This document shows, piece after piece, positions 17,415 to 26,731 of a stretch of 64,000 nt of DNA. The stretch is from Geobacter sp. UBA2189. GTDB taxonomy: Bacteria > Desulfobacterota > Desulfuromonadia > Geobacterales > Pseudopelobacteraceae. The position numbers and the translations under genes were made by a program. The notes below the pieces were generated by a model, which was given only the letters and a program-made list of their open reading frames with translations, was not told the origin of the DNA and did not search any database. Each line of letters starts with the position of its first letter. The first letter of the stretch is position 1. The DNA is taken from the NCBI GenBank assembly GCA_002328035.1, contig DCVL01000011.1:1-64000 (forward strand), written 5' to 3'.

Positions 17415-19121
17415 TTAATCGTCAGAAACCGTTACCCTCAAAACCTCTTCAAGGGATGTAACTCCCTCTTTAACCTTTGTCAGACCTGATTGTCTCATGG
17501 TCTTTATGCCAAGCCGTATTGATTCACGTTTTATTTCAGCAGTGTTGGCACCATTCAGAATCAACTCTCTGATAGGCTCAAGCATCGGCATTACCTGATA
17601 GAAACCAACCCTTCCCTTGTATCCGGTATTGTTGCAGGCTCCACAACCTCTTCCCCTGTAGCAGACATATTCAGCCGCCTCATCTGCCGGTACTCCTGCT
17701 GCAATAAGCGCCTGTACCGGAATATCTTCCTTCTCCTTGCACTCGCTACAAACCCTGCGGGCAAGACGCTGCGCCGTGATAAGGTTTACCGCTGAAGATA
17801 CCAGAAACGGCTCTATCCCCATGTTGAGAAGACGGTTAATCGTTGCAGGGGCATCATTGGTATGAAGGGTTGAAAGCACAAGGTGACCGGTAAGAGCAGC
17901 CTTTACCGCAATCTCTGCGGTTTCAAAATCCCGAATCTCACCAATCATGATGATATCGGGATCCTGCCGCAGAAATGAACGAAGCGCAGCGGCAAAGTTA
18001 AGCCCTATATCCTCATGCATCTGCACCTGGTTTATTCCAGCAAAGTTGAATTCCACCGGATCCTCAGCAGTTGAGATATTCTCCGTAACCTTGTTAAGTT
18101 CAGACAAGGCAGAGTAGAGAGATACCGTCTTTCCTGAACCGGTAGGACCTGTAACAAGCACCATACCAAAAGGCTTATGAATCTCCCTTTGAAAGTGGGC
18201 AAGAGCCTCCGGCTCATAACCAAGCTTTGTCATATCAAGCTGCAGATTGCTCTTGTCAAGAAGACGCATTACTATCTTTTCACCAAAAAGTGTAGGCAGG
18301 ACAGAGACCCGATAGTCCATATCCTTCCCGCCACCGAGCTTTATTTTGATACGACCGTCCTGAGGAAGCCTTCGCTCGGCTATGTCAAGTTCAGCCATTA
18401 TCTTTATTCTTGAAGTTATGGCATTTTTCATCTTTATAGGTGGCTTCATAACCTCATAAAGCACACCGTCAATCCTGTAGCGAACCCTGAACATCTTTTC
18501 ATATGGTTCTATATGAATATCACTGGCCTTTTTCCTTATCGCGTCCATCAGAATAAGGTTAACCAGCTTGACAACGGGAGCATCCTCCGTCGCCCTTTCC
18601 AGGGAAGAAACGTCAACTTCCTCTTCAGTATCAACCAGCTCCAGATCATCAATATCAAGGTTACCCATCACATCGGCCAACGAAGCCGACTGATCATAAT
18701 ATCTGTCAATGGCAGCCTTGATATCTGACTCTGTTGTCACAACCATTTCTACGTTGTAACTGGTCATAAATTTGATATCTTCAATAGCAAAGAGGTTTGA
18801 AGGATCGCTGACCGCTACAATAAGATTGGAACCGGCTCTGTTTACAGGAACCAGATTGTATTTTTGTGCAACCTCGGGAGGGATAATTTTTATTATTGCG
18901 GGATCAATTTCATAATCGGAGAGTGATACGCTCGGGACACCGTACTGTTTGGAAAGGAAGGCAACCAGTTCAGGCTCTTTTACCAATCCCTTCTTAACAA
19001 GAATGGAGCCAAGCTTGCTTTGACCACCAGACATCTTCTGTTCCTGAAGAGCTGATGTCAACTGCTCACTTGTAATAAAGTTGTTCTTGACCAGAATTTC
19101 GCCAAGCCGACTCGTCTGCAT
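17415..19121 (-). CDS. pilB: Type IV pilus assembly ATPase PilB
   Basis: This 568-residue GspE-family ATPase powers pilus extension. Residues ~5-140 form an MshEN domain, starting RLGEILVKNNFITSEQL with the repeated RLGxxL/LGSIL pattern linked in this family to cyclic di-GMP binding. The ATPase core has GPTGSGKTVS, the Asp box STAEDPVEF and DPDIIMIGEIRD. A tetracysteine zinc site (CSECKE and CGACNNTG) lies near residues 475-515. It is first in the pilus operon, with its own promoter at 19169-19198 and only a weak ribosome-binding site (GGGAAC). Nucleotide control is inferred, not shown. Confidence 0.95.
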   Translation of the reverse strand: MQTSRLGEILVKNNFITSEQLTSALQEQKMSGGQSKLGSILVKKGLVKEPELVAFLSKQYGVPSVSLSDYEIDPAIIKIIPPEVAQKYNLVPVNRAGSNLIVAVSDPSNLFAIEDIKFMTSYNVEMVVTTESDIKAAIDRYYDQSASLADVMGNLDIDDLELVDTEEEVDVSSLERATEDAPVVKLVNLILMDAIRKKASDIHIEPYEKMFRVRYRIDGVLYEVMKPPIKMKNAITSRIKIMAELDIAERRLPQDGRIKIKLGGGKDMDYRVSVLPTLFGEKIVMRLLDKSNLQLDMTKLGYEPEALAHFQREIHKPFGMVLVTGPTGSGKTVSLYSALSELNKVTENISTAEDPVEFNFAGINQVQMHEDIGLNFAAALRSFLRQDPDIIMIGEIRDFETAEIAVKAALTGHLVLSTLHTNDAPATINRLLNMGIEPFLVSSAVNLITAQRLARRVCSECKEKEDIPVQALIAAGVPADEAAEYVCYRGRGCGACNNTGYKGRVGFYQVMPMLEPIRELILNGANTAEIKRESIRLGIKTMRQSGLTKVKEGVTSLEEVLRVTVSDD

Positions 19122-19168
19122 ACAGTTCCCATTACTGACTTTTAATGAAATTATTCCGCAACTTTTGG

Positions 19169-19198
19169 ATATTAACGATCTGAATCAGATACTGTCAA
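19169..19198 (-). promoter_or_regulatory. pilB operon promoter with an inverted repeat in the spacer
   Basis: On the minus strand TTGACA (19198-19193) is followed after 18 bases by TAATAT (19174-19169). Transcription would begin near 19162, about 40 bases before the pilB ATG. The spacer holds a perfect inverted repeat with arms ATCTGA and TCAGAT around one base (19178-19190), well placed to bind a dimeric regulator. Confidence 0.65.
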
Positions 19199-19212
19199 GC
19201 ATTTGGCAATAA

Positions 19213-20079
19213 TCAGACCAAAGAAGATTCCAATGCCGCACGCATTACAGCATTCTTTGGAGGAATCGAGTGCCATAGTGAAAAGGCAAGTTCCCCCTGT
19301 GAGACCAACATTCCAATACCATTGACAGCCATCAAGCCAAGTTCTTTCGCATCAAAGAGAAGTGGCGTTATGGCTGGATTATAGACCATGTCGTATACTC
19401 TAGCATGGTCAGAGAGAAGTGCAAGCGGAAGTCCTTCAATTTTTTCTCCAGCCATTCCCAAAGAGGTTGCATTAATAATCAGCTCCAAATCCCCAAGCGA
19501 GGAAGAAGAAAATGAGGCTTTTTCAACAGCCTGAAGTTCGATGGCAGGGAAATTTACCTTGAAATCCGAGACAAGGCTGGATGCTGCTCCCAATGTCCGG
19601 TTACAAACAGTCACAGAACGTACTCCGGCACGACACAAGGCTGCAAGCGCCCCCCTTGCCGCTCCACCCGCACCAATCAGGAGAACCTTGGAATCTTTAG
19701 GGTCAAACTGTAGATCCTCTTTTAGAGACTTGACAAGACCATCACCATCCGTATTGTGCCCCGCCAGACGGCCATTATTGTTTACAACCGTATTCACAGC
19801 GCCAGCCTGAACCGCAGTAGGTGCAAGTTCATCGAGAAAAGGAATAATCGAGGTTTTGTGAGGAATAGTGACATTAAATCCACTCACCTGAAGCGCCCTG
19901 AGACCTGATACAGCATCGGATAGATGCTCCGGCTTGACCGTAAAAGGGAGATAGACTCCATCTATTTCAGCGGCACACAATGCTGCATTCTGCATTAAAG
20001 GAGAAAGAGAGTGGCTTACAGGATACCCGATAATGCCGTATATCTTTGTAGCTCCCGTTATTTTGGATGCATTATTCAT
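19213..20079 (-). CDS. aroE: Shikimate dehydrogenase AroE
   Basis: This 288-residue enzyme reduces 3-dehydroshikimate to shikimate with NADPH. The substrate site is seen in GYPVSHSLSP (the SLS serines) and NVTIPHKTS (catalytic lysine). NAGNxx is represented by AVNTVV. The nucleotide-binding loop is LLIGAGGAARGAL, and NATSLGM and the C-terminal GIGMLVSQG are also present. AAGGAGAGAAGC precedes the ATG, which overlaps the end of the DUF2723 gene by eight bases. Confidence 0.95.
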   Translation of the reverse strand: MNNASKITGATKIYGIIGYPVSHSLSPLMQNAALCAAEIDGVYLPFTVKPEHLSDAVSGLRALQVSGFNVTIPHKTSIIPFLDELAPTAVQAGAVNTVVNNNGRLAGHNTDGDGLVKSLKEDLQFDPKDSKVLLIGAGGAARGALAALCRAGVRSVTVCNRTLGAASSLVSDFKVNFPAIELQAVEKASFSSSSLGDLELIINATSLGMAGEKIEGLPLALLSDHARVYDMVYNPAITPLLFDAKELGLMAVNGIGMLVSQGELAFSLWHSIPPKNAVMRAALESSLV

Positions 20080-21931
20080 GCTTCTCTCCTTGTGAAACCG
20101 GAGTCATGTAGCGCTCTCTCTTCTGCTTCAGCGTCATGCTCCACTCCGGAACAATCCTCTCAGTGATGTTAAACAGCTTTGCAGCTTCCTTTATATGGCC
20201 TGCCCTTGCCAAATCCTCGGCAGACTCCATAAGACTGTAGGCATGAATAAGCAGGGCTTTCTGCGAATCCATATCCGGCTTCCAGTTTTCAGGCTGAAGC
20301 CGTTCAAGAATGTAATAGTCCCAAGCCGAAAGCCTGTCAATTTCAGCCGAGGCTCCAGGCGAAAAAACGATCCCCTGCTGGAGAGGCATCATCCTGCCCC
20401 ATTCCACTGAATGAAATGTTGAAAAATCCATTAGCACAGGACGTCTCTTGGATAATCTCTCAGAGAGAAGAATAAACATCTTTTCTGCCGGAATTCCTGG
20501 TGGCAAGCTCCTTAATTCATCTGATAAACGTGGCAGTTCATTCTGATACCAGTTAAATACCAGGTGGGGGATGTGTGGCAGATCCAGATCCTCCCTGAAC
20601 CTTTCAACCCCCTGCAGGTACCAGAGAGGAAAAGCTCCGCTGTCACCCCAGGTAAAAAGGACGGAATTTTCAGGTAATGGCCTCAGACTGTTCATGGCGT
20701 AATCCTGGGCAAGATAATTCTTGTGCTGATCCTGGGTCTGGAGATTGGCTGCAAGTTGTGTTGACGGGATCAGCATAAAAAAGAGGATTAGCAACAACTT
20801 GTGGCTTATTCCATACTGTTCAGGCTTATCCGCTCTGGAAACTCCAAATGACGAAATTTTGTATAGTCCAAAGATAATAACAGCGGCTGATAACAGATAT
20901 AAGGGGGTATAGAACTCTTCAGTAAGGAAGATAGAGTCATGCTGCGGATTAAAATAACCGGCAATTACCATCCAGAAAGATATGATAGAAACAACAAAGT
21001 ATAGAAAGAAAACCCGCTGCTTCTTCCAGGAGACATACAGACCAATAATAAACAGTACAAAGCCAACAACTCCAAACTCATTAGGGATATTGAAGGCAGC
21101 CATCTGCTTAAGCAGCAACATAAAATCCCTGCTGTGCGGTTCCTCCGGATACCCCTTTCTCAGTATATGCCAGAGAAATCTGGAAAGGGCTGTTGGATCC
21201 CCCCAGTTCTGTCTCGTTTCGGCCGCCCCCCTGAGAGGAAGATAGAGTTGAACAGCCCCACCAAATATTAACATAACGGCAGTCAAGATCCATTCCCTCA
21301 GGTAACGCACCGCCTTAGGCTGAGTAATCAATATAAATAACAGACAACCTGGCAGCAACAGGACAATAGTCTGGTGCGCCCCAGTTGCCAAACCTGCCAT
21401 AAAGGCGGTTGCGTACCACCAGGCCGGCTGCTGATTGCCACTTAGAAGCTCTTCCCTCCAGCGCAGCAAAAAAATCAGCATTACAGCCGTTATGCATGCC
21501 AACAGAGGATATGGCTTGTCATGGTTACTCTGTAGCCAGAGTCTCGGAGAAACCGCAAACAGAAGAGAACCGGACAGAGCTGCCAGCTGCATTACAAATC
21601 CTGAGAAATCAGAATCTTCACAAAAGATCTGTTCTCTAAGGAGAATCTTCAAAAGATAAAACAGTGACAGTGATGCAAGTGCTGCGGAAACAGCCGTAGC
21701 AATATTTACCTTGAATGCAACAGTGCCAAACGGAAGCCAGGTAAAAGGCTTGGCATAAAGCAGAAACAGGGGATATCCAGGCGAATGCGCCGATCCGAGA
21801 AAATGGACTGCGGTGATGAATTCTCCGCTGTCGTAGAAGGTAATGCCCGGTGCAAGAGACCAGAGATAAATTGCAAATGGGATTGAAAAAGCCAGAATTG
21901 GCCAGATGTCAGGGGAGCGCGCAGGTCTCAT
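20072..21931 (-). CDS. DUF2723 (TMEM260-like) membrane protein
   Basis: This 619-residue protein has about ten N-terminal helices and a soluble C-terminal half. The N-terminus is diagnostic of DUF2723: LAPGITFYDSGEFITAV and AHSPGYPLFLLYAKPF. Its acidic and proline-rich first loop resembles GT-C glycosyltransferases, and the eukaryotic relative TMEM260 is a protein O-mannosyltransferase, so a glycosyl-transfer role is plausible. The C-terminal ~130 residues contain short helices (SLMESAEDLARAGHIKEAAKLF) suggestive of a TPR. The start directly abuts the stop of the upstream gene at 21932. Substrate is unknown. Confidence 0.78.
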   Translation of the reverse strand: MRPARSPDIWPILAFSIPFAIYLWSLAPGITFYDSGEFITAVHFLGSAHSPGYPLFLLYAKPFTWLPFGTVAFKVNIATAVSAALASLSLFYLLKILLREQIFCEDSDFSGFVMQLAALSGSLLFAVSPRLWLQSNHDKPYPLLACITAVMLIFLLRWREELLSGNQQPAWWYATAFMAGLATGAHQTIVLLLPGCLLFILITQPKAVRYLREWILTAVMLIFGGAVQLYLPLRGAAETRQNWGDPTALSRFLWHILRKGYPEEPHSRDFMLLLKQMAAFNIPNEFGVVGFVLFIIGLYVSWKKQRVFFLYFVVSIISFWMVIAGYFNPQHDSIFLTEEFYTPLYLLSAAVIIFGLYKISSFGVSRADKPEQYGISHKLLLILFFMLIPSTQLAANLQTQDQHKNYLAQDYAMNSLRPLPENSVLFTWGDSGAFPLWYLQGVERFREDLDLPHIPHLVFNWYQNELPRLSDELRSLPPGIPAEKMFILLSERLSKRRPVLMDFSTFHSVEWGRMMPLQQGIVFSPGASAEIDRLSAWDYYILERLQPENWKPDMDSQKALLIHAYSLMESAEDLARAGHIKEAAKLFNITERIVPEWSMTLKQKRERYMTPVSQGEKHE

Positions 21932-22948
21932 TTAATTTAGTCCGGAACTGGCAGCCTGCTCTTTCATCTTTCCCAAAGAGACACCCTGAGACCAGACATG
22001 ATACAGACCGGCAAGAGTTACAGGAAAAAAACCAACCGCATGTATTACCAGCGCAATGCTCACCGCCTCTGTATCAGGGAGCCCAAAGGCGGCCAGACCT
22101 GTATAACAGGCCAGATGATAGGTTCCTATGTAACCTGGAGCTGCCGGCACCATAACGGCAAAGACAAGCAGAACCATTATGAAAAAAGAAGCTGTCAATG
22201 GAAGATGAAGCCCGAATCCGACAAGAACAAGATAAATCGGCAGTGTAGCGGCAAACCAGATAACTGCGGAACTAATCAGGATGGCCAGAAGGTCTTTTGG
22301 CTTACGAGAGATCTTCAGCCCTCCAAGAAATGAACCTATAAGGGGAATCAGTTTCTCAGAGAAAACAGCAGGAAAAGGTTTAAGGATGTATGAAAGGATT
22401 GAGATTGTAGCGACAGGCCTCTTTTTGAGCAGAAGAAGAAATATTACAACCAGCGCATAGAAGGCCAATGTAGTTACACCTCCAGCTCTCAGAACCTTTG
22501 CCGATTGTTCCATTCCTGGAGGCAATTCAAGGTTTAAAAGCACGAACGCCAGAATCAGCATAACGCTGAACCCGTCAAAAAGGCGGTCAATTACAAGTGA
22601 TGCAAATACAGCCGGTGCCTGAAGCTTCTCACGTTCAGCCAAAACCCAGGCTCTTATAAACTCACCCAATCTGGCAGGAAACAGGTTGTTGGCCATATAC
22701 CCTATTATGACTGCGGGATAGAGAGAAGAAATCTGAACAGGGCGTTCATGTATCAGCAGATAACGCCACCTGACTGCTCGAAGCAGGTAGCTGAGAAAGG
22801 TAAAGAAAACTGCAGCAACAAGGTAGCGGAGATCAAGGGTTAAAAGAGCCTTAATCAAGGAATTAAAGTCAATCTTTCGAATAAGCATGAGCAGCAACAT
22901 GATGCTGATGACTATGCCACCCCAGAACAAAATGCCTGTCCTTTTCAA
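21932..22948 (-). CDS. LPG-synthase-TM-type flippase-like membrane protein (AglD/UPF0104)
   Basis: This 338-residue polytopic protein has about eight helices and belongs to the lysylphosphatidylglycerol synthase TM-region family. Typical motifs are LLRAVRWRYLL, IIGYMANNLFPARLGEFIRA, VIDRLFDGFSVM and the late VPAAPGYIGTYHLA. Members are often placed beside glycan or lipid modification genes, as here next to the DUF2723 protein. The aminoacyl-transferase domain of MprF is absent. It overlaps ribF by four bases (ATGA). Its function is inferred to be lipid or lipid-sugar handling. Confidence 0.75.
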   Translation of the reverse strand: MKRTGILFWGGIVISIMLLLMLIRKIDFNSLIKALLTLDLRYLVAAVFFTFLSYLLRAVRWRYLLIHERPVQISSLYPAVIIGYMANNLFPARLGEFIRAWVLAEREKLQAPAVFASLVIDRLFDGFSVMLILAFVLLNLELPPGMEQSAKVLRAGGVTTLAFYALVVIFLLLLKKRPVATISILSYILKPFPAVFSEKLIPLIGSFLGGLKISRKPKDLLAILISSAVIWFAATLPIYLVLVGFGLHLPLTASFFIMVLLVFAVMVPAAPGYIGTYHLACYTGLAAFGLPDTEAVSIALVIHAVGFFPVTLAGLYHVWSQGVSLGKMKEQAASSGLN

Positions 22949-23895
22949 CGGACAAACTCCATAGGCAGCGCTGTTGACAGGATCTGTCTGGCTTTGACAA
23001 CATCCATTTCAATCTGTTGCTTTAAGGCTCCAACATCAGGGAATCTGACAACATCCCTAAGCCTGTCCACAAAATGGATAACGACCTGCTTGCCATACAG
23101 ATCAGCCGCAAAGTCGAAGAGAAAGACCTCAACCGTATGCTGTCCCCCCTCAAAGGTAGGATTTATTCCAATGCTGCATGCCCCCATAAAAAGCTCTTTT
23201 CCAACTGAAACCCAGACGGCATATACCCCGTCTGCAGGGACAAGCTCATTCTGCGGTATTATATTAGCTGTGGGAAACCCCAGAAAACGACCTATCTCCC
23301 TGCCATGCACAACCTGACCTGTAACACGATGGCAACGTCCAAGTATCTGCGTCGCATCGGCCACAGCACCTGCCAGAACAAGACGTCTTACCTGAGTGCT
23401 ACTAAACAGCAAACTTGTATCACCAACAGGTTCAAGCACGGTAACTCCAAAGCCCAATTCTTCTCCCATCTCTAATAAAAACCGCTCATTTCCTTCTCTG
23501 CCGCTACCGAACGAATAATCGTGCCCGATAACCAGATGCCTCGCTCCAAGAAAACCGTAGAGAACACGTTTGACAAAATCAGCTGCCGATATCGCGGCAA
23601 ACTCTTTACTGAAAGGGATGATAAGCAATAGATCAATATCACTCTCCGCTATCAGCTCACGTTTCTGTTCATCAGTTGTAATAAGACAGAAACGACGATC
23701 GTGAGGTCGAAGCACCCTCAACGGATGAGGTGTAAAGGTTACAACAACAGATCTAGCGGAAAGTTTAATCGAAGAAGAGACAACCTGCCTGAATATCTCA
23801 CGATGTCCACGGTGAACACCGTCGAAATTACCGATGGTTACAACCGATCGTTCAGAGATTGGATGGGAGAAATCATCTGTGATAACTGTCTGCAT
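22945..23895 (-). CDS. ribF: Bifunctional riboflavin kinase/FAD synthetase RibF
   Basis: This 316-residue enzyme makes FMN and then FAD from riboflavin. The N-terminal nucleotidyltransferase domain has TIGNFDGVHRGH (HxGH motif), and GHDYSFGSGREG plus the later STQVRRLV complete that module. The C-terminal kinase domain carries GREIGRFLGFPTANI and PADGVYAVWV, and ends in the usual helix. It is the promoter-proximal gene of the minus-strand run into aroE. No clear ribosome-binding site precedes the ATG. Confidence 0.94.
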   Translation of the reverse strand: MQTVITDDFSHPISERSVVTIGNFDGVHRGHREIFRQVVSSSIKLSARSVVVTFTPHPLRVLRPHDRRFCLITTDEQKRELIAESDIDLLLIIPFSKEFAAISAADFVKRVLYGFLGARHLVIGHDYSFGSGREGNERFLLEMGEELGFGVTVLEPVGDTSLLFSSTQVRRLVLAGAVADATQILGRCHRVTGQVVHGREIGRFLGFPTANIIPQNELVPADGVYAVWVSVGKELFMGACSIGINPTFEGGQHTVEVFLFDFAADLYGKQVVIHFVDRLRDVVRFPDVGALKQQIEMDVVKARQILSTALPMEFVR

Positions 23896-24043
23896 AATTT
23901 CTGTTTATGGCACATTTTATTAATTGAAACAACCCATTGCTGATAATCTGACTGTCCAGAGTCTATTTTTAGAGTTGGAAATTGAAACAGTAAAACCTGA
24001 AATGTAAGAATCCTATTCAGCTGGAAAAAGTTTCTGTTTTTTC

Positions 24044-24107
24044 TTGATCTATTAAAGCACCAATAGTATATCAAGGAAAATTGATTTATAGTTTCAAGGA
24101 AGCTTGA
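24044..24107 (+). promoter_or_regulatory. sahR promoter with two tandem palindromic operators
   Basis: TTGATC (24044-24049), a 17-base spacer and TATATC (24067-24072) form a promoter. Two palindromes follow: ATCAAGGAAAATTGAT (24070-24085), overlapping the -10, and TCAAGGAAGCTTGA (24094-24107), covering the ribosome-binding site. Both share TCAAGGAA-N2-TTGA and their centres are 23 bp apart, about two helical turns. The layout fits autorepression of the sahR-ahcY-metK operon by the ArsR-type product. Confidence 0.65.
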
Positions 24108-24110
24108 TGT

Positions 24111-25028
24111 ATGCTTGTTGATATTTTAAAAGCCTTGGCCGATCCATCCCGTCTACGCCTGGTAGCTGTTCTGCTTCGTGGAGAGTTTACCGTCCAGGAA
24201 TTGACTATTATACTTCAAATGGGTCAGTCACGGATATCACGACACCTTAAAATCCTCACTGAGGTTGGTATTTTATCGGTCAAGCGTCAGGGCACATGGA
24301 GCTATTATCGGGCTGGCGGAGATTCTCCGTTTTTTGAATCTATACTTCCTGTCTTTGAAAAGGAGCTGGAGACTTTACCTGAACGGAATGAAGATTTATC
24401 AGGGATAGCCGCTGTCCTGGAAGAACGTCGCCGACGAAGTCAGCTATTTTTTGACCATAACGCCGGACAGTGGGATAGCCTCGCTAGAACCCTGCTCCCT
24501 GTCCCTGAATACAACAGCGCCTTATTAAAACAGATCCCAAATGGTGCAAGGATACTGGAAATAGGTATAGGCACAGGAGGATTGCTTAAGGAACTCGCGG
24601 CAGTAGGTTCCAGGGTAATAGGAGTTGACCATTCACCGGCAATGCTGGAAGAGGCTGGTCATCGTCTGGCAGCGGATGGAGTTACAGGGATTGACCTGCG
24701 GCTTGGAGAGATGAGCCACCTCCCATTGTCCGACAGTTCAGTTGACTGTGCCGTTCTGAATATGGTGCTGCATCATGCAGCAGATCCACAGGAAGTCTTT
24801 TTTGAAATAAGACGAATACTGGCTGGCAAGGGTCGATTGGTACTGGCGGATCTGGCTCGACATGACAGAGAATTGGCTAGAGAACAGTTGGCTGATCAGT
24901 GGTTGGGTTTTGAAGAAAATGAATTACACCAATGGCTTGTTGCAGCAGGATTCAAATCCATTCTGGTAGAACAGATTTCTCCGCTGCAAGGGCAGGAAAC
25001 CGTACTGCTTGTTAAGGCGCAGATATAA
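24111..25028 (+). CDS. sahR: ArsR-family regulator fused to a SAM methyltransferase domain (SahR-like)
   Basis: This 305-residue protein has an ArsR winged HTH (residues ~1-95) with recognition region MGQSRISRHLKILTEVG, and a class I methyltransferase domain (~125-300). The nucleotide loop is ILEIGIGTGGLL with the acidic VIGVDHS. No ArsR-type cysteine metal site is seen. Known SahR proteins have this fusion, bind S-adenosylhomocysteine and repress SAM-cycle genes. The downstream ahcY, 17 bases away, strongly supports that identity. Operator candidates lie immediately upstream. The name is inferred from architecture and context. Confidence 0.82.
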   Translation: MLVDILKALADPSRLRLVAVLLRGEFTVQELTIILQMGQSRISRHLKILTEVGILSVKRQGTWSYYRAGGDSPFFESILPVFEKELETLPERNEDLSGIAAVLEERRRRSQLFFDHNAGQWDSLARTLLPVPEYNSALLKQIPNGARILEIGIGTGGLLKELAAVGSRVIGVDHSPAMLEEAGHRLAADGVTGIDLRLGEMSHLPLSDSSVDCAVLNMVLHHAADPQEVFFEIRRILAGKGRLVLADLARHDRELAREQLADQWLGFEENELHQWLVAAGFKSILVEQISPLQGQETVLLVKAQI

Positions 25029-25045
25029 TAAAAAGGAGTTAAATC

Positions 25046-26440
25046 ATGTCAAAAGATTACGTTGTAGCAGATCTCTCACTCGCCGTGTGGGGACGAAAAG
25101 AGATGAATATTGCTGAAACAGAGATGCCCGGACTTATGGCCATCAGAGAGGAATATGCAGCAGTGCAACCTCTTAAGGGAGCAAGGATAACCGGTTCATT
25201 ACATATGACGATACAGACAGCTGTCCTTATCGAAACCCTTAAAGCGCTTGGCGCCGAGGTACGGTGGGCTTCCTGCAACATCTTCTCAACACAGGATCAT
25301 GCCGCTGCCGCAATAGCGGAATCAGGAGTGCCTGTCTTTGCTGTCAAGGGTGAATCACTGGTTGATTACTGGAACTACACCCACAAGATCTTTGAATGGC
25401 CTGATGGCGGCTTTACCAATATGATTCTGGATGACGGTGGCGATGCAACTCTTTTATTGCATCTTGGCGCAAAAGCCGAAAAAGATGTCTCTGTACTTAA
25501 CAACCCCGGTTCCGAAGAAGAGACCATCCTGTTTGCGGCCATCAAGGAAAAACTAGCTGTTGACCCTGCCTGGTACTCCAGAAGAATTGCAGAGATAAAG
25601 GGAGTAAGTGAAGAGACTACCACAGGCGTTCACAGACTTTACCAGATGCACGAGCGTGGAGAACTTCGCTTCCCTGCCATCAATGTCAATGATTCAGTAA
25701 CCAAGAGCAAGTTTGACAACCTTTATGGCTGCCGCGAATCACTGGTTGACGGCATAAAGCGTGCCACTGATGTTATGGTGGCAGGAAAGATAGCCGTTGT
25801 GTGCGGGTATGGTGATGTTGGCAAAGGTTCCGCCCAGGCTCTGCGAGCCCTCTCGGCTCAGGTCTGGATAACAGAGGTAGACCCTATCTGTGCTCTACAG
25901 GCAGCAATGGAAGGCTACCGCGTTGTTACCATGGACTATGCAGCAGACAAGGGAGATATATTTGTCACTGCAACCGGAAACTACCACGTAATAACCCATG
26001 AGCATCTGCTTAGGATGAAGAACCAGGCTATTGTCTGCAACATCGGACACTTTGACAACGAGATCGAGGTTGCGCCGCTTGAGCAGTACCAATGGGAAGA
26101 GATAAAACCACAGGTTGATCATATCATCCTGCCAAGCGGAAACAGGATAATACTCCTTGCAAAGGGGCGCCTTGTTAACCTTGGGTGTGCAACCGGACAT
26201 CCAAGCTATGTAATGTCATCCTCTTTTGCAAATCAAACCATTGCACAGATTGAACTTTTCTGTAATTCTGAAAAATATCCTATTGGGGTTTACACGCTTC
26301 CAAAACATCTTGACGAGAAGGTTGCCAGACTGCAACTGAAAAAGTTGAATGTAGAGCTCTCCACGCTTACACAGAAGCAGGCTGATTACATCGGTGTATC
26401 AGTAGAAGGGCCATATAAGCCGGAACACTATCGTTATTGA
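25046..26440 (+). CDS. ahcY: Adenosylhomocysteinase AhcY
   Basis: This 464-residue enzyme hydrolyses S-adenosylhomocysteine to adenosine and homocysteine, relieving product inhibition of methyltransferases. Visible features are [27 protein letters not shown] (substrate lysine and aspartate), the NAD loop [14 protein letters not shown], and the C-terminal [10 protein letters not shown], whose Lys and Tyr reach the neighbouring subunit's cofactor. AAAAAGGAGTTAAATC precedes the ATG. It is the first enzyme of the SAM-cycle operon. Confidence 0.97.
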   Translation: MSKDYVVADLSLAVWGRKEMNIAETEMPGLMAIREEYAAVQPLKGARITGSLHMTIQTAVLIETLKALGAEVRWASCNIFSTQDHAAAAIAESGVPVFAVKGESLVDYWNYTHKIFEWPDGGFTNMILDDGGDATLLLHLGAKAEKDVSVLNNPGSEEETILFAAIKEKLAVDPAWYSRRIAEIKGVSEETTTGVHRLYQMHERGELRFPAINVNDSVTKSKFDNLYGCRESLVDGIKRATDVMVAGKIAVVCGYGDVGKGSAQALRALSAQVWITEVDPICALQAAMEGYRVVTMDYAADKGDIFVTATGNYHVITHEHLLRMKNQAIVCNIGHFDNEIEVAPLEQYQWEEIKPQVDHIILPSGNRIILLAKGRLVNLGCATGHPSYVMSSSFANQTIAQIELFCNSEKYPIGVYTLPKHLDEKVARLQLKKLNVELSTLTQKQADYIGVSVEGPYKPEHYRY

Positions 26441-26441
26441 T

Positions 26442-26714
26442 ATGTTGCTAAAAATCGGAATGCCATGCCGTCTAGGCTGCGCTGCCTGTTGTATAGCACC
26501 ATCAATTTCATCGCCGATTCCTGGCATGCCGGCAGGCAAGCCTGCAAATGTTCGATGTGTTCAGTTGACGCCGGAAAATCAATGCCGTATCTTTGGCAGA
26601 CCGGAAAGACCGGCGGTATGCGTTTCATTGAAACCTGATCCGGAGATGTGCGGCAAATCATCCGAAGAAGCACTGCAACGCCTACAGGATTTGGAGATGC
26701 TTACTTCTCCTTAA
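26442..26714 (+). CDS. Small YkgJ-type cysteine-cluster protein
   Basis: This 90-residue protein has a cysteine pattern typical of the YkgJ/UPF0153 zinc- or iron-binding family: C9, C13, C16 and C17 in [14 protein letters not shown], then further cysteines at [19 protein letters not shown] and MCGKS. RPxVC near the end is a family signature. It starts one base after the ahcY stop (TGATATG) and so is likely translated by termination-reinitiation. Metal binding is expected; the role is unknown. Confidence 0.75.
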   Translation: MLLKIGMPCRLGCAACCIAPSISSPIPGMPAGKPANVRCVQLTPENQCRIFGRPERPAVCVSLKPDPEMCGKSSEEALQRLQDLEMLTSP

Positions 26715-26731
26715 AAAGAAGGAATTGATTG

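Noticed and set aside
25029..25045. SAH or SAM riboswitch ahead of ahcY or metK
   Set aside because: The 17 bases before ahcY and 66 before metK are too short and show no known riboswitch pattern; control is better explained by the protein operators before sahR.
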